Below are positions 21,166 to 27,519 of a stretch of 64,000 nt of DNA, one piece after another. The DNA is taken from the NCBI RefSeq assembly GCF_002514735.1, contig NZ_KZ300477.1, forward strand, positions 1,879-65,878. Reading direction: 5' to 3'. Source of the stretch: Sediminicola luteus (lineage in GTDB: Bacteria; Bacteroidota; Bacteroidia; Flavobacteriales; Flavobacteriaceae). A model generated the notes under the pieces. That model was not told where the DNA came from. It saw only the letters and a program-made list of their open reading frames with translations, and searched no databases. Made by a program: the position numbers and the translations under genes. How positions within the stretch are numbered: position 1 is the stretch's first letter; each line of letters opens with the position of its first letter.

Positions 21166-22302
21166 TTATGATTTTACGGCCGAACAGCCGGCCATAGTTG
21201 TAATCTTTATTGCTTCCGTAGGGGGAATATCGGTATTTCTACGTACCGTTTCGGCCACTACGTTTTTGGTCAATTCCTCGAAGGCCACGGCTACAGGGGA
21301 ATTTTCCTGTAAGGCAGCCGGGCGCCCAACGTCGCCAGCTTCGCGAATACTCTGTACCAAGGGTATCTCCCCTAAAAAGGGTACTTGTATATCCTCGGCC
21401 AAATTTCGCGCGCCTTCTTTTCCAAAGATATAATATTTATTGTCGGGCAATTCGGCTGGGGTAAAATAGGCCATATTCTCGGCTATACCCAGAACAGGCA
21501 CATTAATGGTCTCTTGCTGGAACATGGCCACCCCTTTTCGGGCATCGGCCAGGGCCACTTCTTGAGGTGTACTTACCACCACGGCCCCGGTAATAGGCAT
21601 GGCCTGCATAATACTCAGGTGTATATCGCCGGTACCCGGAGGTAGATCGATCAATAAAAAATCGAGCTCGCCCCAATCGGCGTCGAATATCATTTGGTTC
21701 AAGGCTTTGGCGGCCATGGGCCCTCGCCAGATGACGGCTTGGTTAGGCTGAGTAAAAAAGCCAATCGACAGCATTTTTACGCCATAATTCTCTACCGGTT
21801 TCATCTTCGATTTACCGTCTACATTGACCGCTAGGGGCTTTTGATCGGCCACATCGAACATAATGGGCATCGATGGCCCATAAATATCCGAATCCAACAA
21901 GCCTACCTTAAAGCCCATTTTGGCAAGACTAACCGCCAAATTTGCAGTTACGGTAGATTTACCCACGCCCCCTTTACCCGAGGCGATGGCGACAATATTC
22001 TGAATACCCGGAATGGGTTTCCCCTTGATTTCGTTCACAGGGGCCTGAGCCTTGGCTTCAACCTTTACATTAACCTGAACTTTGGCCTTGGCATATACTT
22101 GATCGTGGATTACCTTCATAACCTCGACCTCGGTCTTCTTTCTAGCCTGTAAACTCGGATTGGCGATGGTAAGATCGACCACTACCTCATCGCCGAATAC
22201 CATAACATTGGTAACAGCCCCACTCTCTACCATGTTCTTTCCTTCACCAGGTACGGTAATGGATTCCAAGGATTTAAGTATGTCACTTTTATGTAACTTC
22301 AT
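21166..22302 (-). CDS. Mrp/ApbC family iron-sulfur carrier ATPase
   Basis: The start is ATG 22302 (MKLHKSDI); the frame open from 22350 adds 16 residues unlike the family. The product is 378 residues: an N-terminal MIP18/DUF59-like domain (about 1-85), then a P-loop domain with the deviant Walker A GKGGVGKST near 105-113, DSDIYGPS, and LIDLPPGTGD. The usual paired C-x-x-C near the C-terminus is not obvious; TMAGCSAVKS at the end keeps a single Cys. The role is carrying or loading Fe-S clusters in the cytoplasm. It is first in an operon with NFU, with a candidate -7 box at 22348-22355. Confidence 0.9.
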   Translation of the reverse strand: MKLHKSDILKSLESITVPGEGKNMVESGAVTNVMVFGDEVVVDLTIANPSLQARKKTEVEVMKVIHDQVYAKAKVQVNVKVEAKAQAPVNEIKGKPIPGIQNIVAIASGKGGVGKSTVTANLAVSLAKMGFKVGLLDSDIYGPSMPIMFDVADQKPLAVNVDGKSKMKPVENYGVKMLSIGFFTQPNQAVIWRGPMAAKALNQMIFDADWGELDFLLIDLPPGTGDIHLSIMQAMPITGAVVVSTPQEVALADARKGVAMFQQETINVPVLGIAENMAYFTPAELPDNKYYIFGKEGARNLAEDIQVPFLGEIPLVQSIREAGDVGRPAALQENSPVAVAFEELTKNVVAETVRRNTDIPPTEAIKITTMAGCSAVKS

Positions 22303-22347
22303 TGTGCATTTAATATAAAAACACCCTCCTTTCAGCAAGAAAGGCGT

Positions 22348-22355
22348 CAAAGATA
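22348..22355 (-). promoter_or_regulatory. candidate -7 box for the Mrp-NFU operon
   Basis: The minus strand reads TATCTTTG, a perfect TAnnTTTG, 45 bases before the start codon. No good -33 TTG is seen. Confidence 0.4.
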
Positions 22356-22509
22356 TGGGATAGAAAATGAATACCCTACTAATTTAGTATAGAATTCACA
22401 TTTTACCCCTGAATTGTGTTTTGGAACCGATACACGCTGTTTAGTCCTAGCCTGAAAACCAATATCGGAAACCGCTACAAAAATACTACTCTTTGGGATA
22501 AGAGAATGT

Positions 22510-22655
22510 TCTGAAATATGTCAATTGGTCTATTATGCCCCTTTTCGCGCCCTATTTCGTTAAAATTTTGATCCGTAGCTATGGCTATGCATAAAAATTT
22601 TATCTCATATGACATCTAAAATGGTCTATAATGACTCCCAATCACACATTTCAGA
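22510..22655. repeat. intergenic element with terminal inverted repeats
   Basis: The left end 22510-22528 and the right end 22637-22655 are inverted repeats matching at about 15 of 19 positions (TCTGAAATaTGT and TCTGAAATgTGT). The core CCGTAGCTATGGCTATGC (22573-22590) is identical to 45338-45355 in a second intergenic element. Confidence 0.5.
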
Positions 22656-22662
22656 CCAATCT

Positions 22663-22989
22663 CTAAAGCATATCGCAAGGATCCCAAAAAACGGTGCTAA
22701 AGTCTTGTATTTGATTGTCTATGACCACAATCCCCTCGTTTTCGAGCAGTTGCTGCATTAGGTTGGTACCCTCAAAATGATGTTTCCCACTGAGCAGACC
22801 CTTTCGGTTTACGACCCTATGTGCAGGTACGTCTTTGTTGTGCGAGCCGTTCATGGCCCAGCCCACCATTCGGGCACTACGGGCCGCCCCTAAGTATTTG
22901 GCAATGGCCCCATAAGAGGTTACCCGGCCATACGGAATTTGGCGGGCCACTTCGTACACCCTATCGAAAAATGAAGTTTCATCCGCCAT
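22663..22989 (-). CDS. alkyltransferase-like protein (ATL), no catalytic cysteine
   Basis: A 108-residue protein covering only the C-terminal DNA-binding domain of O6-alkylguanine-DNA alkyltransferases. The helix-turn-helix region (IPYGRVTSYGAIAKYLG) and MVGWAMNGSHNKDVPAHRVVN are clear. The active-site PCHR is PAHR, so the methyl-accepting cysteine is replaced by alanine. ATL proteins of this kind bind O6-alkylguanine and flag it for nucleotide excision repair, without transferring the group. The start overlaps the end of the LysE gene by 11 bases, so translation may be coupled. Confidence 0.88.
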   Translation of the reverse strand: MADETSFFDRVYEVARQIPYGRVTSYGAIAKYLGAARSARMVGWAMNGSHNKDVPAHRVVNRKGLLSGKHHFEGTNLMQQLLENEGIVVIDNQIQDFSTVFWDPCDML

Positions 22990-23617
22990 GGCGCAGTAAA
23001 CGAATTAGGGTAATCACAAAAAGAATAACCATTAACACGCAAAGTATATAGTTGGCCTTTTTAGAGAAGGAACCGTTTTTAAACTCCAGTTTGTTGAAGT
23101 AGAATACATAGAGGTAGAGTACACTAAAGGTACCCAAGCCGGCCGCCATTACAAAGGTTAGGGTATCTTGCCAAAGAAACTCAATCCAACCGGAAGCGTT
23201 CCACATCGCATTGAGTCCGGCATAATAGGGTATGGTCAATAAATTGAGCGAAGCCAACAGCCCGCCCTTATAAAAACTATTCTTTTTACTGATTTCCTTA
23301 GCCTTTTCAACAGCAGGGCGTTTGGGCCTACGGGCCACCAAATAGAAGTAAACGGCCAAAAAGGCAAAAATGACCAATGCGGCATATAACAGATAGGAAA
23401 CCACCTGAGGGTTGTTGTTCAAAAACTTGGAGATCAATACCGCCACATAGGCCTGCACCATAATAACGGTAGACACCCCAAAACTAAAGACCACCCCAAA
23501 ACGCTTACCCCGTTCTACCGAGGTTTTGGCCGCATTCATATTCAATAGGCCTGGGGGTACGGTCGCCATAAAGGCCGCCGAATAGGTTGCGAAGAACAAA
23601 ATCAATAGGTGTTTCAA
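22979..23617 (-). CDS. LysE family amino acid exporter
   Basis: A 212-residue inner-membrane protein with about six hydrophobic segments and the N-terminal PPGLLNMNAAKTSVERGKR segment typical of LysE/RhtB exporters. The start codon is TTG at 23617: an in-frame stop lies four codons upstream, and the next ATG (codon 17) would cut into the first membrane helix. The substrate is not predictable. The gene overlaps the ATL gene downstream. Confidence 0.82.
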   Translation of the reverse strand: MKHLLILFFATYSAAFMATVPPGLLNMNAAKTSVERGKRFGVVFSFGVSTVIMVQAYVAVLISKFLNNNPQVVSYLLYAALVIFAFLAVYFYLVARRPKRPAVEKAKEISKKNSFYKGGLLASLNLLTIPYYAGLNAMWNASGWIEFLWQDTLTFVMAAGLGTFSVLYLYVFYFNKLEFKNGSFSKKANYILCVLMVILFVITLIRLLRHGG

Positions 23618-23696
23618 GCCTTTGGTCTATTTTCTAAATCTATAGGTCACATCTTTGTGCCTTGCTCATAATTTGAGCAAATCGACAGAGATGTTT

Positions 23697-24374
23697 CTAT
23701 TGGGTTTGGAGGCGAAACCGAACATAGGTAATCGGTTTTCCTTGCTCAAGATACTGTTTTTCGTAAAAAGTTTGGATGTTCAACACTTCAGAAGGACTTC
23801 CATGGTTTTTATAAACATCGTGGTTGGCATATTCAATCTCATAGCCCAGTCCGTGCAACAGCCCCAAGGTATAGCCGTGCATAAACTCGCTATCGGTCTT
23901 TAGGTTAATATAGCCCCCGGGCTTTAAGATCTTGGCATACCGATCTAAAAACACCTGATTGGTCATGCGGTGTTTGGTACGTTTGTATTTGATTTGGGGG
24001 TCGGGAAAAGTGATCCAGATCTCTGAAACCTCTTCGGGCCCGAAAAAATGTTCTACCAATTCAATTTGGGTACGTAAAAAGGCCACATTGGGTAAACCTT
24101 CTTCCAAAGCGGTCTTGGCACCACGCCAAAAACGTGCCCCTTTGATATCGATTCCGATATAGTTTACGTTCGGGTTCATACGGGCCAGTCCTACAGTGTA
24201 CTCCCCTTTACCACACCCCAGCTCTAAAACGATGGGATTATCGTTCTTAAAGAAGGACTTCCAATTCCCTTTAAATTCGAAATCTCCGGAAACCGCTTCT
24301 TCACGGGTTGGTTGGATCACATTATCGAAAGTCTCGTTTTCCTTGAATCGCTTTAGCTTGTTCTTACTGCCCAC
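23697..24374 (-). CDS. trmB: tRNA (guanine-46-N7)-methyltransferase
   Basis: A 225-residue SAM-dependent methyltransferase that makes 7-methylguanosine at tRNA position 46. It has the SAM-binding ELGCGKGEYTVGLA near 52-65, IGIDIKGARFWRGAKTA, and the catalytic-region WITFPDPQIKYKRTKHR near 120. The start is GTG at 24374. It has its own candidate -7 box 24 bases upstream and lies divergent from a glycosyltransferase gene. Confidence 0.93.
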   Translation of the reverse strand: MGSKNKLKRFKENETFDNVIQPTREEAVSGDFEFKGNWKSFFKNDNPIVLELGCGKGEYTVGLARMNPNVNYIGIDIKGARFWRGAKTALEEGLPNVAFLRTQIELVEHFFGPEEVSEIWITFPDPQIKYKRTKHRMTNQVFLDRYAKILKPGGYINLKTDSEFMHGYTLGLLHGLGYEIEYANHDVYKNHGSPSEVLNIQTFYEKQYLEQGKPITYVRFRLQTQ

Positions 24375-24397
24375 AAAACCATTTTTTAATGATTTGG

Positions 24398-24405
24398 CAA
24401 AATTA
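24398..24405 (-). promoter_or_regulatory. candidate -7 box for trmB
   Basis: The minus strand reads TAATTTTG (perfect TAnnTTTG), 24 bases before the GTG start. No convincing -33 element is seen. Confidence 0.45.
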
Positions 24406-24446
24406 AGGAAATCCGATTGGGTTTTGGGTTTCGTTTTTTTGTGTTC

Positions 24447-25571
24447 ATGCAGTATGGTAAAAGAATTTTAGTGGCGCCCCTGAATTGGGGACTCGGACAT
24501 GCCACCCGGTGTATACCCTTGATTCAAGCTTTGGAAAATCATGGATTCATTCCTATAATTGGATCCGATGGAGTCGCTTTGGAGCTTTTAAAAAAGGAAT
24601 TCCCACATTTGGAGTATGTAGCACTACCCTCCTACAAGATCAAATATGCCAAAAAAGGGAAACATTTTAAGCTAAAAATGATTTGGGACAGCCCAAAAAT
24701 GATCAAAGCCATACGACGCGAGAAGAAGGAATTGAAAAAAATGATTGCCCATCTGGAATTGGATGGCATTATCTCTGACAATCGCTTGGGCATATACAGC
24801 AAAAAAATCCCATCCGTCTTTATAACCCACCAATTGAACGTTCTCACAGGCAATACCACCTGGATGAGTTCTAAAATGCACCAACGAATCATTAAAAAAT
24901 TCGTAGCCTGTTGGGTGCCCGATGTGGCCGGCAAACCGAACCTAACCGGCAAACTGGGACACTTAAAAAAATCGAAGGGCCTACATATAAAATACCTCGG
25001 TCCTTTGAGTAGGCTCAACAAAGAAGAGCTCCCTAAAATTTACGACCTTATGGTACTGATTTCGGGCCCGGAGCCCCAACGCTCTATGTTCGAGGAAAAA
25101 GTTATGGTACAACTACAAAAATTCAAGGGCAAGGCCTTGGTGGTTCGCGGGGTAATCGAAGAAGAACAGCGACAAGAAACTTTACAAACGGAATCTGCCG
25201 AGATTACCGTTTTCAACTTTATGCAGACCCAACAATTGCAATTGGCCTTTAACCAAAGTAACCAAGTATTGAGTCGTTCTGGCTATACCACGGTTATGGA
25301 TCTGGCCAAACTGGGCAAAAAAGCCTTTTTTATTCCAACCCCGGGGCAATACGAGCAAGAGTATTTGGCCGAACGCCTACAAAAACAAGGCCTGGTGCCC
25401 TATGCCACACAAGAAGGTTTTACCCTATCGGAATTGAAACGAATTGCGGATTATAAAGGTTTGGACGGATTTCCGATGCACGAAGACTACAGTGCGCTGT
25501 TCTCGGTATTTTCGGCCTTTTCCAAGGTAAAGGAGAACTCGGAACCTACTTCGCTTACACTTTCTACATAG
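24447..25571 (+). CDS. MurG-like glycosyltransferase
   Basis: The start is ATG 24447 (MQYGKRILVAPLNWGLGHATR); an upstream TTG adds ten unlikely residues. The 374-residue product has the GT-B glycosyltransferase N-terminal pattern APLNWGLGHATRCIPLI (about 8-24). In the C-terminal half, NQVLSRSGYTTVMDLAKLGKKAFFIPTPGQYEQEYLA matches the sugar-nucleotide site of GT28 enzymes such as MurG. The acceptor is unknown; a lipid or surface glycan is plausible. Its last 85 bases overlap the end of the convergent histidine kinase gene, with no terminator between them. Confidence 0.82.
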   Translation: MQYGKRILVAPLNWGLGHATRCIPLIQALENHGFIPIIGSDGVALELLKKEFPHLEYVALPSYKIKYAKKGKHFKLKMIWDSPKMIKAIRREKKELKKMIAHLELDGIISDNRLGIYSKKIPSVFITHQLNVLTGNTTWMSSKMHQRIIKKFVACWVPDVAGKPNLTGKLGHLKKSKGLHIKYLGPLSRLNKEELPKIYDLMVLISGPEPQRSMFEEKVMVQLQKFKGKALVVRGVIEEEQRQETLQTESAEITVFNFMQTQQLQLAFNQSNQVLSRSGYTTVMDLAKLGKKAFFIPTPGQYEQEYLAERLQKQGLVPYATQEGFTLSELKRIADYKGLDGFPMHEDYSALFSVFSAFSKVKENSEPTSLTLST

Positions 25572-26551
25572 ATCTTTTCGTCGTGGGCCTCAATAATGTG
25601 CTTTACGATAGATAGGCCCAGACCTGAGCCGCCCACTTCGCGGTTACCACTCTGATCTACCCTATAGAAACGTTCAAAAACACGGGGCAAATGATTCTCG
25701 GGAATACCTTCGCCATTATCGGTTACCCGAACGATAACCTTGTTCTTGATCAAATTTTCAACACTGACTTCGGTGGTACCGTTTTCGTGTCCGTATTTGA
25801 TCGAGTTAACCAATAAGTTGGAGATTACCTGTTGTATCTTATCGCGATCCCCGTTTACCATAATGGGATCGGTATATTCCAAATCAAATGCTAGGGTAAT
25901 ATTTTTCTTGGAGGCCTTCATCTCCAACAGCTCAAAAACACTTTCTACCAATTCAACGATATCGAAATCAGTACGCTCCAAGTTCATATCACCAGTTTCC
26001 AATTTGGTAATCAGATCCAGGTCTTTTACGATATAAATCAGCCGCTCTACCCCTTTACTGGCCCTATTCAAGTATTTTTTTCGGATCTTTTCATCGTCCA
26101 TGGCCCCGTCTAACAAGGTCTCTATATAACCCTGCACCGTAAACAAGGGGGTTTTAAGTTCGTGCGATACATTACCTAAAAAATCTTTTCGGTACTCTTC
26201 GCGAATACGCAGGGTATCGATCTCTATTTTTTTCCCTTGGGCAAAACGCTCGATCTCTTGGGTAAGGGTTTTCATATCGGTAGTCACCGGCGCTTTGGCA
26301 AAAGAAGATTTCTCGAGCAGGGAAACGTCGTCGTATATCTTTTTAATCCGTTTATAGATGAATTTCTCTATACGGATTTGGATAATAGCCATACTCACCC
26401 CAAAGACACAGAACGGAAACAAGAGCAACAACAGCCAGTCTACATGATCCAAAGACCACATAAACAACACCAATAGTATCGTTAAGGTTAGGGTAATAAA
26501 GATGGCGGTCCGCAAGGCGAACCGGTACGATTTTTTAACTTTTGTGGCCAT
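25487..26551 (-). CDS. sensor histidine kinase, PhoR-like
   Basis: A 354-residue kinase with two membrane helices (about 12-32 and 37-58) and almost no periplasmic loop, so it probably senses a membrane or cytoplasmic partner. The HisKA domain has FLGNVSHELKTPL with phospho-acceptor His130. The HATPase domain has VISNLLVNSIKYG (N box), VTDNGEGIP (G1) and GGSGLGLSIVKHI (G2). It transfers phosphate to the response regulator encoded 4 bases upstream. This architecture resembles PhoR kinases that monitor phosphate through the Pst transporter. No pst or phoU genes are in the window, so that role is inference. Confidence 0.88.
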   Translation of the reverse strand: MATKVKKSYRFALRTAIFITLTLTILLVLFMWSLDHVDWLLLLLFPFCVFGVSMAIIQIRIEKFIYKRIKKIYDDVSLLEKSSFAKAPVTTDMKTLTQEIERFAQGKKIEIDTLRIREEYRKDFLGNVSHELKTPLFTVQGYIETLLDGAMDDEKIRKKYLNRASKGVERLIYIVKDLDLITKLETGDMNLERTDFDIVELVESVFELLEMKASKKNITLAFDLEYTDPIMVNGDRDKIQQVISNLLVNSIKYGHENGTTEVSVENLIKNKVIVRVTDNGEGIPENHLPRVFERFYRVDQSGNREVGGSGLGLSIVKHIIEAHDEKIYVESVSEVGSEFSFTLEKAENTENSAL

Positions 26552-26555
26552 GCCG

Positions 26556-27242
26556 CTAAACTACGAACTTATAGCCAACCCCTTTAATGGTTTTAAAATG
26601 ATCGTCACCGATTTTTTCACGTAGTTTACGAATATGCACATCTATGGTACGACCCCCAACCACGACTTCGTTACCCCAAACCTTATCTAGAATCACTTCG
26701 CGTTTAAAAACTTTATTGGGCTTGGAGGTCAATAAGGCCAAAAGTTCGAATTCTTTACGTGGTAAAACGATCTCGGTACCATCGTTAACGATTTTATACT
26801 CTTCGCGATTGATAACGATATTACCCACCTTAAAGATCTCTTCGGCCTCTGGGGTATCATCTTTAAGTCTTCTTAGCAAAGCCTTCACCTTACTGACCAA
26901 TACTTTGGGTTTGATCGGTTTGGTAATATAGTCATCGGCCCCGGCCTCAAATCCGGCTACCTGTGAATAGTCTTCACCACGGGCCGTTAAAAATGTAATT
27001 ACCGAGTTCTCAAGGGCAGGCGTATTGCGAATGATCTCGCAGGCTTCGATGCCATCCATTTCGGGCATCATAACATCCAATATAATAAGATGTGGTAGTT
27101 TCTTTTTGGCCTTGGCTACACCTTCAACCCCATTTTTGGCGGTAAAAACTTGGTACCCTTCGGCCGACAGATTGTAGCTAACAATCTCCAAGATATCCGG
27201 TTCATCGTCTACTAAAAGTATCCTGATATCCTTCTTTTTCAT
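26556..27242 (-). CDS. OmpR/PhoB family response regulator
   Basis: A 228-residue DNA-binding regulator. The receiver domain (about 5-120) has the acidic pocket VDDEPD (Asp12/Asp13) and phospho-acceptor Asp56 in LIILDVMMPEMDG, with conserved TA (about 88) and ITKPIKPK (Lys107 area). The C-terminal winged helix has LPRKEFELLALL and GGRTIDVHIRKLREKI. It is first in an operon with the kinase. It is transcribed divergently from the TonB-dependent receptor gene, whose promoter region has 11-bp-phased TAAC repeats suited to a dimer of this family. Confidence 0.92.
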   Translation of the reverse strand: MKKKDIRILLVDDEPDILEIVSYNLSAEGYQVFTAKNGVEGVAKAKKKLPHLIILDVMMPEMDGIEACEIIRNTPALENSVITFLTARGEDYSQVAGFEAGADDYITKPIKPKVLVSKVKALLRRLKDDTPEAEEIFKVGNIVINREEYKIVNDGTEIVLPRKEFELLALLTSKPNKVFKREVILDKVWGNEVVVGGRTIDVHIRKLREKIGDDHFKTIKGVGYKFVV

Positions 27243-27519
27243 CTGCGTGCTATTTAAAAATCCCTTTGGTTAAAAGGAGGTCAACCCAACACTTATAACT
27301 GTAAACAACTGATTATCAGACTACAATAAAAATGCCTAAACAGGCTAACCCATTGGTTATACGATCAAAAGTAAAGATAATACAATACAAACTTAACCTC
27401 TTAACATTCATTTAATGTGATAACATTACGGTAACGCTGCCGCAATAAAGGTTTAACTTGAGGGTAACACGACTTTTACAACAGCGCTCTTTATTTGCCC
27501 CAATTAAAATTCCTATTTG
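27243..27519. other. divergent regulatory region between regulator and receptor genes
   Basis: These 277 bases separate the response regulator from the TonB-dependent receptor. The receptor-proximal half holds five TAAC/TTAAC sites. No perfect -7 box is seen for either gene. Confidence 0.6.
27393..27468 (+). promoter_or_regulatory. candidate PhoB-type operator: phased TAAC repeats
   Basis: TAAC occurs at 27394, 27402, 27421, 27432, 27454 and 27465, and TAAT at 27413. The last four TAACs are spaced 11, 22 and 11 bp, and 27402 to 27413 is another 11. Eleven-bp direct repeats are the hallmark of PhoB/OmpR sites, and a regulator of that family is encoded next door. Confidence 0.5.

Larger units (their letters stand above)
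22303..22662. other. intergenic region with an inverted-repeat element
   Basis: No gene is seen in these 360 bases. They hold a -7 box for the Mrp gene and an element of about 146 bp bounded by imperfect inverted repeats (22510-22655). Confidence 0.6.

Noticed and set aside
22663-22989. Active O6-methylguanine-DNA methyltransferase
   Set aside because: The required cysteine is Ala (PAHR).
27243-27519. Perfect TAnnTTTG -7 box for the TonB receptor gene
   Set aside because: The closest match (TTTATTTG near 27490) differs at the second base, so I left it out as a promoter.
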